From Clostridia bacterium (lineage in GTDB: Bacteria; Bacillota; Clostridia; Christensenellales; Borkfalkiaceae): a stretch of DNA of 41,892 bases. The stretch spans positions 1-41,892 of the forward strand of contig JAGHJP010000047.1 of the NCBI GenBank assembly GCA_017886575.1. Direction: 5' to 3'. The notes beneath the pieces were generated by a model, which ran no database searches, was not told the origin of the DNA, and saw only the letters and a program-made list of their open reading frames with translations. Of this stretch, positions 24,848 to 32,072 are shown piece after piece; the first letter of the stretch is position 1; the number at the start of each line of letters is the position of its first letter. The translations under genes were made by a program, and so were the position numbers.

Positions 24848-25462
24848 TTATCGCGCGATGCGTTTTTCGACGGCGCCGATGACCGTGTTGAGCGCGGGCG
24901 CCACAATGAGGTTGACGGCAAGTTCGATGAAGAAATTGAATGTGACCAGCCCGACAAGGATGAACAGGAAGACGTTCATGCCGCCCGCCTCCGCCGTCGC
25001 CTGATACATGGCGATGCTGTCCTGCATGCAGAGACAGCCGACGATGAAGAGCGCCGTGTTGACGACGGGCACCGCCGCGGACGCGGCGAACACCGCGACA
25101 TAGCGGTTCTTCTTTTCGATCAGGCGGAAAAGCGCGCCCGCCGCCGCCCCTGCCGCCGTCGTTTTGACGATACAGGTGAGTACGGTCACAAACGGACTGT
25201 TCGCCCAAATGATCGCATAGAACGGGCTGAGACCCATGATGACCTGCACGAGCACGACGACGCCGCAGGCGAAGCCGAGAAGCGCCCCTGCCGCAGGTCC
25301 GAGCAAAATTGCCCCCAATACGATGGGAATGAGCGTGAAGTTGAGGGAAACGATGCCGATGTTGATGCTTCCCCCGAATGCCTGCAACGCGATGACCAAC
25401 GCCAGCAAAACGCCGAGTTTCGCCATGTTTGCCGCCGAGAAAAATTTCTTTTCCGCCGCCAT
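24848..25462 (-). CDS. ECF transporter S component, probably for pantothenate
   Basis: The 204-residue protein has about six hydrophobic helices with small-residue-rich stretches such as LGAILLGPAAGALLGFACG, typical of substrate-binding S components. These associate with EcfA1/A2/T for energy. The start is the ATG at 25462, eight bases after GGAGGT; a TTG two codons upstream is not needed. The substrate is inferred only from position: the gene directly precedes coaX, as panT-type genes often do. The fold class is clear and the ligand is moderately supported. Confidence 0.82.
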   Translation of the reverse strand: MAAEKKFFSAANMAKLGVLLALVIALQAFGGSINIGIVSLNFTLIPIVLGAILLGPAAGALLGFACGVVVLVQVIMGLSPFYAIIWANSPFVTVLTCIVKTTAAGAAAGALFRLIEKKNRYVAVFAASAAVPVVNTALFIVGCLCMQDSIAMYQATAEAGGMNVFLFILVGLVTFNFFIELAVNLIVAPALNTVIGAVEKRIAR

Positions 25463-25474
25463 ATTCAATTACCT

Positions 25475-25498
25475 CCATCAGTCTCCCGTGCGGGATGG
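25475..25498 (-). promoter_or_regulatory. short hairpin overlapping the S-component ribosome site
   Basis: CCATC (minus strand, 25494-25498) can pair with GATGG (25475-25479), whose last bases are part of the GGAGGT ribosome site. This could modulate translation, but it matches no riboswitch I know. Confidence 0.25.
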
Positions 25499-25582
25499 CT
25501 GTGTCCGAAAAAAAAGTATTTTGCACACGGTCCGTCCGGCTGCAAGAAGAGCATGCCCGCGGGCCACCGCGCAATCATTGAC

Positions 25583-25611
25583 ATTATACCAATTTTTTCG
25601 TCGTTTTGCAA
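25583..25611 (-). promoter_or_regulatory. sigma-A promoter of the S component-coaX-hom unit
   Basis: TTGCAA (25606-25611), 17 bases, TATAAT (25583-25588) on the minus strand. The predicted leader is about 114 bases long. Confidence 0.78.
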
Positions 25612-25762
25612 GTAAATGAGCGCCCGCGTGGCAGATTATTTTTGTGAAAGTGGCAGGTGTAACATTTTTTGCGCCGCCGTAATACTATTTAATATACACG
25701 AAAGCGCGGAAACCATACCATTCCCAATCCAGTTCCCGCGCGACATTAGGAGGTTTTACATA

Positions 25763-25969
25763 ATGAACTGCAATTCTTGTTGTTCCGGCAACAACTGCCT
25801 TTGGATCCTGATCCTCGCCCTGGTCCTCTCCAACAAAAACATCTGTCTGGAGAACATATTGAACGGCTGCGGGCTGCCCCTCATCGTCGCTCTTCTGTAC
25901 TGCATGTGCAAGAACGGATCGCTCTCTTCCATCGCAAACAGTCTGTTCGGCAACTCCTGCGGCTGCTGA
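25763..25969 (+). CDS. small cysteine-rich hydrophobic protein
   Basis: This is a 68-residue protein with ten cysteines, not assigned to a named family. It begins MNCNSCCSGNNC, then has two hydrophobic helices (LWILILALVLS and LPLIVALLYCMC), and ends in GNSCGC. Cys pairs at both ends flank the membrane part, which suggests metal binding or disulfide cross-linking at the membrane. Short Cys/Gly-rich hydrophobic proteins of this type are common in Clostridia. The start is fixed by TAGGAGG nine bases upstream; longer in-frame starts lack one. It is monocistronic, with a strong terminator. Confidence 0.75.
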   Translation: MNCNSCCSGNNCLWILILALVLSNKNICLENILNGCGLPLIVALLYCMCKNGSLSSIANSLFGNSCGC

Positions 25970-25984
25970 ATCCCGTTTTAAGAA

Positions 25985-26016
25985 AGAAAGCCCCTCCCGC
26001 CTCGGAGGGGCTTTCT
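25985..26016. terminator. intrinsic terminator, possibly bidirectional
   Basis: A 13-bp stem, AGAAAGCCCCTCC with GGAGGGGCTTTCT, around a six-base loop. Pyrimidine-rich sequence follows on both strands, so it can end both the Cys-rich gene and the converging TSCPD gene. Confidence 0.85.
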
Positions 26017-26035
26017 TCTCTGTGCAAAGAGAATT

Positions 26036-26323
26036 TTATTTACCGTTCTTTTCTTCTTTCTCCGTCCGCTCTTCACGCGCCTTCTTGTACGCCGCGACGG
26101 CGCGGGAGAGCTGGTCGGGACAGGAAGTGTTGTTGCGGCAGCGGATGCCGGCAAGGAGATTTTCCACCTCGTCGAGCGTCTTGCCCTCGACTAGCCGCCC
26201 GATGCCCTGCAGGTTGCCGCCGCAGCCGCCGATGAATTTTACGTTGTGCAAAGTGTTGTCGGCGTCATTGACGTCGAACACGATCTGTCTGGAACATGTG
26301 CCGTTCGTAGAATAAGTAAACAT
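26036..26323 (-). CDS. TSCPD domain protein (TIGR03905 type)
   Basis: This 95-residue protein has the family hallmarks: MFTYSTNGTCSRQIVFDV at the start, FIGGCGGNLQGIGRLVEG, then IRCRNNTSCPDQL containing the TSCPD motif. The same domain occurs at the end of some ribonucleotide reductases, but the free-standing form has no established function; its conserved cysteines suggest metal or redox binding. The ATG at 26323 follows GGAGGAT. It lies 34 bases after the DUF4364 gene and shares its promoter. Confidence 0.88.
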   Translation of the reverse strand: MFTYSTNGTCSRQIVFDVNDADNTLHNVKFIGGCGGNLQGIGRLVEGKTLDEVENLLAGIRCRNNTSCPDQLSRAVAAYKKAREERTEKEEKNGK

Positions 26324-26357
26324 GTTTTTTATCCTCCTCCGTTGGTTTGGGAAACCG

Positions 26358-26885
26358 TCAGTCCACAAGCGTTTCGTAGATGACCGAATACAGCTCCGAA
26401 GCCTTGTCTTCCCATTTCTTATAGATATTGTTGGCTGTCTTTTTGTCGGGGACGACGAATTTCAGCTCGAGCATCGGCTGCACGGGCGCCAGAATTTTCA
26501 AAAAAACGGTATATGTGCCGTCCTTGTTCTGGTAATAGTCCGCCTTGCACTCCTGTTTCTTCTTGAAACGGGCAATGTTCTTTTTGATGAAGAGCGAAAT
26601 CTCCTCCCGTATGCTCTTGGGGATATTGATGTAGAAATTGGCGAGGCTCTCCCTGCCGTCGGGCGTGATGGTATAGAGCGGCTCGTCGTCGCCGGGAACG
26701 GCACACAAAAAACCGTCGTCCAGAAGTTTCCGGAGAAGGGAAACGCAGTCCATGTAGTTGAGCCAATCGTTGCTCGAACAACAGATATCCACGAGGATCT
26801 TCTCGGACAGCGCCGTTTCCATCTTATCGAAAACGAACAGAATGATCAATTTGTTTGTCGACGTTTCACCTTTGACCTGTAACAT
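26358..26885 (-). CDS. DUF4364 family protein
   Basis: The 175-residue protein matches DUF4364, a Clostridial family with a winged-helix-like N-terminus (NKLIILFVFDKMETALSEKIL, here residues about 11-31) followed by LYTITPDGRESLANF and a C-terminal alpha/beta part. The fold suggests a DNA-binding regulator, but no target is known. A promoter lies 20 bases upstream, and AAGGAT precedes the ATG. It is the first gene of a two-gene unit with the TSCPD protein. Confidence 0.85.
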   Translation of the reverse strand: MLQVKGETSTNKLIILFVFDKMETALSEKILVDICCSSNDWLNYMDCVSLLRKLLDDGFLCAVPGDDEPLYTITPDGRESLANFYINIPKSIREEISLFIKKNIARFKKKQECKADYYQNKDGTYTVFLKILAPVQPMLELKFVVPDKKTANNIYKKWEDKASELYSVIYETLVD

Positions 26886-26905
26886 AATTATCCTTGCGTA
26901 AATCT

Positions 26906-26933
26906 ATTATACATATTTTTTATAAAAAATCAA
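26906..26933 (-). promoter_or_regulatory. promoter of the DUF4364 unit
   Basis: TTGATT (26928-26933), 16 bases, TATAAT (26906-26911) on the minus strand. Confidence 0.72.
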
Positions 26934-26971
26934 GATATTTGGCGAAAATATATGTAACTTTTTCAAAATTT

Positions 26972-26981
26972 GTGCTATAAT
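26972..26981 (+). promoter_or_regulatory. extended -10 promoter for the gene at 27029
   Basis: TGTGC-TATAAT with the hexamer at 26976-26981. The -35 position is weak, but the TG extension supports it. It is divergent from the DUF4364 promoter. Confidence 0.6.
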
Positions 26982-27028
26982 GAAAATACATCATACAAAA
27001 GTTCGTAAAAAAATAAGGCGGAAAAAAC

Positions 27029-27778
27029 ATGACAACGACACATACCATCGAAGAACAAATGAAAAATTTTGCGGATCGCTGCGACGATCTTTTGCAGGCG
27101 AAATTCATTGTCGCCCCCTCCAAGATCGGCGAACTGCTCTGCGCCGTCGCCGCCGCGCCCGCCCTCGTTTCCCTCTTTGAAAAGGCAGTGCGTCCCTTCG
27201 ACTACACCGAAGCGCAGGAAAAATATATGCTCCCTTCCCCCGACGGCACCGAAAACCGGGGCGTTCTGCTGTTGCCCGAAGATCCTATGGAACGGCTGGC
27301 GTTCATCTTCTGCCTGCTCGTCGACATCGACAACCGGACCATTGACTTCAATCTCTTTTTGCAGACCTTCTTTGCGGGCGACGGAAGTTACACGGAGGCG
27401 TTTGACCTCTTCCTCTCCCAGGTCGTCCGCCCCTTCAAGACGGTCGTGTGCGAGGAACTTGCCTCCAAAAAAACCGCAGCCGGACTGCCCGCCTTCGGCG
27501 GACGGACAGCGCATAAAATGAAGAAGAGCCGGCGGGCGGTGTTCGGGGAGATGCTTCCCCTCATCAAAGCCGAGGCGGCGGGACTGAGCGCCTCCTCCCT
27601 GCCCGAGCCCGACCGCTATGCGGGTTCGCTCATCCTGAACGAAACGTACGCCGCCGCGAAAGCCGCGGACGAAAAGGAAGTGAAAGCCCTGCTTTTGGGG
27701 TACAGTTACTTTGCCGCGGTAACGGGCAGGAGCGAAGCCAACATCGAAAAAATATTTGCGCTCATCGAAGAACTGTAA
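27029..27778 (+). CDS. hypothetical cytoplasmic protein
   Basis: The 249-residue protein is unrecognised. It is largely helical, with no signal peptide or membrane helix. Visible phrases include EEQMKNFADRCDDLLQAKFIV at the N-terminus (residues about 8-28, written in part), PEDPMERLAFIFCLLVDIDN in the middle and a positively charged HKMKKSRRAVFGEM. It has AAGGCGG before the ATG and normal codon use for the window, so it is very likely translated. It ends 79 bases before the Nudix gene and may share its transcript. Confidence 0.7.
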   Translation: MTTTHTIEEQMKNFADRCDDLLQAKFIVAPSKIGELLCAVAAAPALVSLFEKAVRPFDYTEAQEKYMLPSPDGTENRGVLLLPEDPMERLAFIFCLLVDIDNRTIDFNLFLQTFFAGDGSYTEAFDLFLSQVVRPFKTVVCEELASKKTAAGLPAFGGRTAHKMKKSRRAVFGEMLPLIKAEAAGLSASSLPEPDRYAGSLILNETYAAAKAADEKEVKALLLGYSYFAAVTGRSEANIEKIFALIEEL

Positions 27779-27857
27779 AAAACGTATTTTTCCTTCATTG
27801 CGGGCATGGGTGCTTTCAAAAGTAAAGACGAGAAAATTGACGAGGAGTGAAAAGATA

Positions 27858-28409
27858 ATGCAAAGCGACACGGCGACGGAAAAATTAAGAGAAAAGACGG
27901 TGGAGAAAAAGTACGTCTATCAGGGCAAAATTTTATCGGTGCGGTGCGACGACGCGCTGCGCCCCGACGGCAAACCGTGCAAGCGGGAGATCGTCGAACA
28001 CCCGGGCGGCGTGGGCATTCTGTACGTTGAGGACGGGAAGGTCCTCCTCGTGCGGCAATTCCGCTACGCCTTCTCCGAAGTCATCTATGAGATCCCTGCG
28101 GGCAAACTCGAGCGCGGCGAGGACCCCGCCGCCGCGGGCATGCGGGAGCTGAGCGAAGAGGCGGGCGTCGAGGCGAAACGGCTGCGGCACATCTGCACCT
28201 ATTACCCCACCTGCGGCTATTCGGAGGAAAAGATCTATCTCTACGAGGCACTCGGCTGCCGTCGCGGTGCCGCACACCCCGACGAAGGAGAATTCCTCAA
28301 AACCGTCTACATGCCCGTGGAAGAAGTGTGGAAAAAGATAAAATCGGGCGAGATCAAAGACTCCAAGACCATCATTGCCGTGCAGGCATATCTTTTGGAC
28401 AAAAAATAA
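27858..28409 (+). CDS. Nudix hydrolase, ADP-ribose pyrophosphatase type
   Basis: The 183-residue enzyme probably splits ADP-ribose to AMP and ribose 5-phosphate. The Nudix box is intact from GKLERGEDP to RELSEEAGV (pattern GX5EX7REUXEEXGU). It is preceded by VLLVRQFRYAF and EIPAGK, which are typical of ADP-ribose pyrophosphatases, and followed by YPTCGYSEEKIYLYEA. The ATG at 27858 has GAGGAG upstream; longer in-frame starts overlap the preceding gene. After it, up to the ilvA promoter, only a short GCGCG/CGCGC hairpin is seen. Confidence 0.92.
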   Translation: MQSDTATEKLREKTVEKKYVYQGKILSVRCDDALRPDGKPCKREIVEHPGGVGILYVEDGKVLLVRQFRYAFSEVIYEIPAGKLERGEDPAAAGMRELSEEAGVEAKRLRHICTYYPTCGYSEEKIYLYEALGCRRGAAHPDEGEFLKTVYMPVEEVWKKIKSGEIKDSKTIIAVQAYLLDKK

Positions 28410-28482
28410 TTCCGACCCTTTACATATCATCGGCATATTTCAAAAAAATTTCATGCGCGGGACGCGCGATTTGCCTTTTGGT

Positions 28483-28511
28483 TTGACTTTTGCGCCCCGC
28501 GGTGTTATACT
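28483..28511 (+). promoter_or_regulatory. sigma-A promoter of ilvA-ridA
   Basis: TTGACT (28483-28488), 17 bases, TATACT (28506-28511). The 5' leader is short, about 30 bases, so there is no room for a T-box or leader-peptide attenuator. Confidence 0.85.
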
Positions 28512-28546
28512 GATACGGTAAGAATAATTTCACGAGAGGCAAAAGC

Positions 28547-29752
28547 ATGCTGACATTGGACAAAATCTACCACGCTTCCTATGTATTGAAGGAAGCCGTC
28601 CGTCCGACCGACATCATCCGCACTTCGGGCGTGACGAACAACTGCGAACTCTATCTCAAACCCGAATGCCTGCAAGTGACGGGTTCCTTCAAGGTGCGCG
28701 GGGCGTACTACAAAATTTCCCAGCTCTCCGACGAAGAGAAAGCCAAGGGCGTCATTGCCTGTTCCGCGGGCAACCATGCCCAGGGCGTGGCGCTCGCCGC
28801 CAGGAAAAACGGCATCAAGGCGCTCATCTGCCTGCCCGACGGCGCCCCCATCTCCAAGGTCGAGGCGACCCGCTCTTACGGCGCGGAGATCTGCCTGGTG
28901 CCCGGCGTATACGACGATGCCTATGAAAAGGCGATGAACCTGCGCGATACCTACGGATATACTTTCATCCATCCCTTCAACGACGAGGACGTCATTGCGG
29001 GGCAGGGCACCATCGGGCTGGAGATCCTGAACGATCTGCCCGAGGCGGACGCGGTGGTCGTGCCCGTGGGCGGCGGCGGACTGATCTCCGGCGTGGCCTA
29101 TGCCGTGAAGTCCCTGAACCCGAACGTCAAAGTGTACGGCGTGCAGGCGTCGGGCGCGCCGAGCATGGCGCAGTCGCTGGAAGAGCACAAGCCCGTCACT
29201 CTCCCCTCCGTTTCCACCATCGCGGACGGCATTGCCGTCAAGCAGCCGGGCGACCTTACATACAACATCTGCTCGCAGTACGTGGACAAGATCGTCACCG
29301 TCAACGACGACGAGATCTCCGCCGCCATTCTCTGCCTGATGGAAAAACAGAAGATGGTCGCCGAAGGGGCGGGTGCGGTGTCCGTCGCCGCCGTCATGTT
29401 CGACAAGATCCCCGAATTGAAGGGCAAGAAAGTCTGCTGCCTCGTTTCGGGCGGCAACATCGACGTGACCATCCTTTCCCGCGTCATTTCGAGGGGACTC
29501 CTCATGTCCGGCAGGACGTGCACCATCGTCGTCGAGCTTCTCGACAAGCCGGGGCAGCTTGTGGGCGTTTCCAGCATCATCGCCTCGTGCGGCGGCAACG
29601 TAACGGGCGTGTACTACGAACGCGGCGGCGAAGGCAGCGCCATCAACGGCTGCTTCCTGCGCCTGACCGTGGAAACGAGAAACTTCGAACACATTCAGGA
29701 GATCAAGAAGGCGCTCCGCGAAGGCGGATTTCACCTTGTCGACGAACAATAA
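28547..29752 (+). CDS. ilvA: threonine ammonia-lyase with ACT domain
   Basis: This PLP enzyme converts threonine to 2-oxobutanoate and ammonia by way of a reactive enamine. The 401-residue protein has the PLP-lysine motif GSFKVRGAYYK (near residue 46), the serine/threonine binding loop CSAGNHAQGVA, the phosphate-binding GGGGLISG and the C-terminal LVSGGNIDV. A single ACT-like domain follows from about residue 325 (TIVVELLDKPGQLVGVSSII). This matches the short single-ACT class rather than the long two-ACT IlvA. GAGAGG precedes the ATG. ridA follows 28 bases later and removes the by-product. Confidence 0.95.
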   Translation: MLTLDKIYHASYVLKEAVRPTDIIRTSGVTNNCELYLKPECLQVTGSFKVRGAYYKISQLSDEEKAKGVIACSAGNHAQGVALAARKNGIKALICLPDGAPISKVEATRSYGAEICLVPGVYDDAYEKAMNLRDTYGYTFIHPFNDEDVIAGQGTIGLEILNDLPEADAVVVPVGGGGLISGVAYAVKSLNPNVKVYGVQASGAPSMAQSLEEHKPVTLPSVSTIADGIAVKQPGDLTYNICSQYVDKIVTVNDDEISAAILCLMEKQKMVAEGAGAVSVAAVMFDKIPELKGKKVCCLVSGGNIDVTILSRVISRGLLMSGRTCTIVVELLDKPGQLVGVSSIIASCGGNVTGVYYERGGEGSAINGCFLRLTVETRNFEHIQEIKKALREGGFHLVDEQ

Positions 29753-29780
29753 AAAAATACGATCAAAGGAGAATGACGTT

Positions 29781-30152
29781 ATGAAAACCGTTTTTACCCC
29801 CGACGCTCCCGCCGCCATCGGCCCCTATTCGCAGGCGATCCGAACGGGCAGCCTGCTCTTCACTTCGGGGCAGATCCCCATCGATCCCGCCACGGGCAAC
29901 GTGGAAGCCGTCGGCATCGAGGCACAGACCCATCAGATCTGCAAGAACATCAAAGCGCTCCTGGAAGCGGGCGGCTCTTCCCTCGACAAGGTCGTCAAGA
30001 CCGTCTGCTTTTTGGCGGACATGAACGACTTTGCTGCGTTCAATGCCGTGTATGAACAGTACTTCACTTCCAAACCCGCCCGCAGCTGCGTGGCGGTCAA
30101 GGCGTTGCCCAAGGGCGTGCTCGCTGAAGTGGAGACCGTTGCGGAAGTCTGA
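29781..30152 (+). CDS. ridA: RidA family enamine/imine deaminase
   Basis: The 123-residue protein hydrolyses 2-aminoacrylate and 2-aminocrotonate, the toxic enamines released by PLP enzymes such as threonine or serine dehydratase. It has the family start PDAPAAIGPYSQAIRTG, LFTSGQIPIDPATG, and the C-terminal PARSCVAVKALPKGVLAEVE with the catalytic Arg. AAAGGAG lies upstream of the ATG at 29781. Its place directly behind ilvA fits the known metabolic partnership, and the pair is closed by a terminator. Confidence 0.96.
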   Translation: MKTVFTPDAPAAIGPYSQAIRTGSLLFTSGQIPIDPATGNVEAVGIEAQTHQICKNIKALLEAGGSSLDKVVKTVCFLADMNDFAAFNAVYEQYFTSKPARSCVAVKALPKGVLAEVETVAEV

Positions 30153-30173
30153 ATTTTCAATCGATAAAGGAAG

Positions 30174-30213
30174 AAAGGGATGCGCTTTGCACGGCGCACC
30201 CCTTTTCTTTTTA
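30174..30213 (+). terminator. intrinsic terminator after ridA
   Basis: AAAGGGATGCGC and GCGCACCCCTTT form a stem with one mismatch and an 8-base loop, followed by TCTTTTT. Confidence 0.82.
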
Positions 30214-30246
30214 CTCTGTTCCTACCATCTTTGCCGCGGCGGTCGG

Positions 30247-30738
30247 TCATGCCAACGCATTGAGAATGGCAGTAGCGATGAGGGAATAAAGGAAAAACCA
30301 TGCCACCTGGACGAGTGCCGTGACGACAAGGCACAAAACGATGCGCAGAGCGAGCGGCAAATTCCCCTCCCGGAGAAGAATGGCATTGACCACGCCGCCA
30401 AGGATACAAAATAGAGCGCTGAGCCCGCCCCCGATCCCGCCGCAGAAACCGACACCGAACACGATACCGAGGAAAGGCAGGAAAATCAAGAGCCACTCAT
30501 ACCATTTGTTTTTGAACACAACAAGTTCATTGCCGTTTTCGTATTGCAGCGTGATGCCGGCAAGGAACGAACCCTTGACTTTCAGCGTGTGCCGTACGCC
30601 GCCCTCATCCTGCCAGGCAAACGTGCGCCTGTCGAGTTTTTGCAATTGCATGCCGTTGACGGACAGCTCCCTCTTTCCCAGCCAAAAACTCTCCTTATAC
30701 ACATACCGCACGCCGTCTTTTTCCGTTTCGATTTGCAT
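30247..30738 (-). CDS. membrane protein of unknown function
   Basis: This 163-residue protein is not a recognised family. The first 75 residues are a soluble beta-rich stretch (YVYKESFWLGKRELSVNG, then LDRRTFAWQDEGG and LYENGNELVVF-like strands); the rest is three or four hydrophobic helices (WLLIFLPFLGIVFGVGF, SALFCILGGVVNAILL and the C-terminal LCLVVTALVQVAWFFLYSL). It begins close to AAGGAGAGG, has its own consensus promoter, and stands alone. Confidence 0.75.
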   Translation of the reverse strand: MQIETEKDGVRYVYKESFWLGKRELSVNGMQLQKLDRRTFAWQDEGGVRHTLKVKGSFLAGITLQYENGNELVVFKNKWYEWLLIFLPFLGIVFGVGFCGGIGGGLSALFCILGGVVNAILLREGNLPLALRIVLCLVVTALVQVAWFFLYSLIATAILNALA

Positions 30739-30791
30739 TTTCCCCTCTCCTTATTTTATTATCTTATCCGGAAAATATTTCCCTGTATTCA

Positions 30792-30820
30792 ATTATATCA
30801 CCGAATATACGTTCTGTCAA
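30792..30820 (-). promoter_or_regulatory. sigma-A promoter of the 30738 membrane protein
   Basis: TTGACA (30815-30820), 17 bases, TATAAT (30792-30797) on the minus strand: perfect consensus. The leader is about 45 bases. Confidence 0.87.
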
Positions 30821-30963
30821 TATACATTTTCAAAAAACTTTGTCGCAACGCGACAGATCGGCCGAAAAAATCCGCATGACGGGAATGCCGCGCCGTAACC
30901 GCTTTTCTCTCTCTTTGCGGGCATGGTATATCTGTGTTTACTGTTTTTCATGCTTTGCTATCC

Positions 30964-30992
30964 TTGACAGATCTTTTCTTTCGTGCTATACT
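30964..30992 (+). promoter_or_regulatory. sigma-A promoter of the SIMPL gene
   Basis: TTGACA (30964-30969), 17 bases, TATACT (30987-30992). AAGGAG follows before the ATG at 31017, leaving a very short leader of about 18 bases. Confidence 0.85.
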
Positions 30993-31016
30993 GAAAGGCA
31001 AAAAGGAGAAAGAATC

Positions 31017-31673
31017 ATGAACAGAACGATCACGGTGCAGGGCGTCGGGAGAATTGCGGCGCGGGCGGACAGCGTTGTTTTGTCCGTGACACTGACGGCA
31101 CGGGACAAGGAGTATGCCGCCGCCGCGCAAAGCGCGGACGAACAGGCACGGCAACTGGAAGAAGGGCTTGTACGCGCGGGCTTTGCCGCCGAGGCGTTAA
31201 AGACGGAGAGTTTTAACGTAAATGTAGAGTATGAAAACGTGCGGGACGAAACGGGCGTATACCGCAACGTGCGCAAGGGATTTTTTTGTACCCGCCGCAT
31301 GAAACTGCAATTCGATTTTGAACGAGAGCGGCTTGCCGCCGCGCTGAACGCGCTTGCCGGCTGTCCCGCCCTGCCCGAATTTTCGGTGGCATTCACCGTG
31401 AAAGACAGGGAAACTCTGCACGAACGGGCGCTTGCCGCCGCCGCGGAAGACGCAAAGCGGCGTGCAAAAGCGTTGCTTGCCGCTGCGGGGAGCAAATTGG
31501 GAACGCTTGCGGAAATACGGCACGGACAGGACGACCGCATGCCCCTCTCCCCCACCCGCCTTGCCGCCGCCGACGGAAGGGCGTTTGCCGCCGCGGCCCT
31601 TGCGGCGAACGTGACGCCCGAGGACATCGACGTGTGCGAGACCGCCGTCTTTGTCTGGGATATCGTCGATTGA
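31017..31673 (+). CDS. SIMPL (DUF541) domain protein without signal peptide
   Basis: The 218-residue protein spans the SIMPL/DUF541 domain. Typical features are the opening ITVQGVGRIAARADSVVLSVT, the middle TESFNVNVEYENV...GFFCTRRMKLQF and the late helix ERALAAAAEDAKRRAKALLAAAGSKLG (written in part). Relatives such as YggE are usually exported and linked to stress tolerance, but this copy starts directly with the domain and has no signal peptide, so it is probably cytoplasmic. Earlier in-frame starts run through the promoter and are not used. Confidence 0.85.
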   Translation: MNRTITVQGVGRIAARADSVVLSVTLTARDKEYAAAAQSADEQARQLEEGLVRAGFAAEALKTESFNVNVEYENVRDETGVYRNVRKGFFCTRRMKLQFDFERERLAAALNALAGCPALPEFSVAFTVKDRETLHERALAAAAEDAKRRAKALLAAAGSKLGTLAEIRHGQDDRMPLSPTRLAAADGRAFAAAALAANVTPEDIDVCETAVFVWDIVD

Positions 31674-31711
31674 TCCGAAGTGCGTAACAAAAGCCCCTAC
31701 CGTAAAGGGCG

Positions 31712-31750
31712 GTTCCCGAATAAAAATTAAAAATAAATTTTAATGGGAAC
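31712..31750. repeat. long imperfect inverted repeat downstream of the SIMPL gene
   Basis: GTTCCC (31712-31717) and GGGAAC (31745-31750) enclose a further AAAATT/AATTTT pairing. There is no T run, so it is not a standard terminator. It lies about 30 bases outside the IS3 end and could be an older palindromic repeat or insertion target. Confidence 0.45.
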
Positions 31751-31782
31751 TGCGCTTTCAAGCGGGTAAAAAGCAAATCATG

Positions 31783-31962
31783 TGAAGTGAACCCCAAAGT
31801 TTGAACAAAATTTAATTAAATCATTTGGCAATGAGTTCGGTACCCGACCGGGCTCATTCCGTTTTGTTTGAGAGATATTCTCTCGTTGTTCCGATAAAAG
31901 AAGCGTTGGAGCGTACGAGCGAGGCGGGCGCTTGTCTTGAAAAAATCAAACAGATTTCGCTT
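31783..31962 (-). mobile_element. right-end remnant of an IS3-family (IS150-type) insertion sequence
   Basis: The segment begins with a terminal repeat starting TGAAGTGAACCCCAAAG and running to about 31807, which resembles IS150-group inverted repeats. Just inside it, on the minus strand, is the end of a transposase reading frame. The matching left end was not found in the window, and the gap beyond 31962 reaches a terminator of another gene within about 55 bases. Most of the element is therefore missing and it should be immobile. Confidence 0.72.
31816..31962 (-). pseudogene. C-terminal fragment of an IS3-family transposase (OrfB)
   Basis: A 48-residue frame ends with YRNNERISLKQNGMSPVGYR and THCQMI before a TAA. 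This matches the usual end of IS150-type OrfB integrases (YYNNKRIKxKLKGMSPVQYRTH). The frame is closed upstream by a TAA in place of the catalytic DDE core, and nothing of that core or of OrfA is present. It is a decayed relic. Confidence 0.75.
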
Positions 31963-32016
31963 TTAAAATTCCAACGTCTGCGAAAAGAGCGCGAAAAAAT
32001 CTTTTTGCCGTCAAAG

Positions 32017-32049
32017 GAAAACCCCGCCTGCTGTGTTGAGCAGACGGGG
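32017..32049 (-). terminator. intrinsic terminator of the GH3 locus
   Basis: On the minus strand CCCCGTCTGC pairs with GCAGGCGGGG (one G-T pair) around an 8-base loop, followed by TTTTCC. It lies about 25 bases after the second stop of the broken coiled-coil gene, supporting that gene as the natural end of the unit. Confidence 0.82.
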
Positions 32050-32072
32050 CTGGATTTCCTTGCATTAATTTG

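Noticed and set aside
25463-25576. Riboswitch (pantothenate, folate or thiamine type) before the S component
   Set aside because: There is a small hairpin near the ribosome site, but none of the conserved core sequences of known classes could be found.
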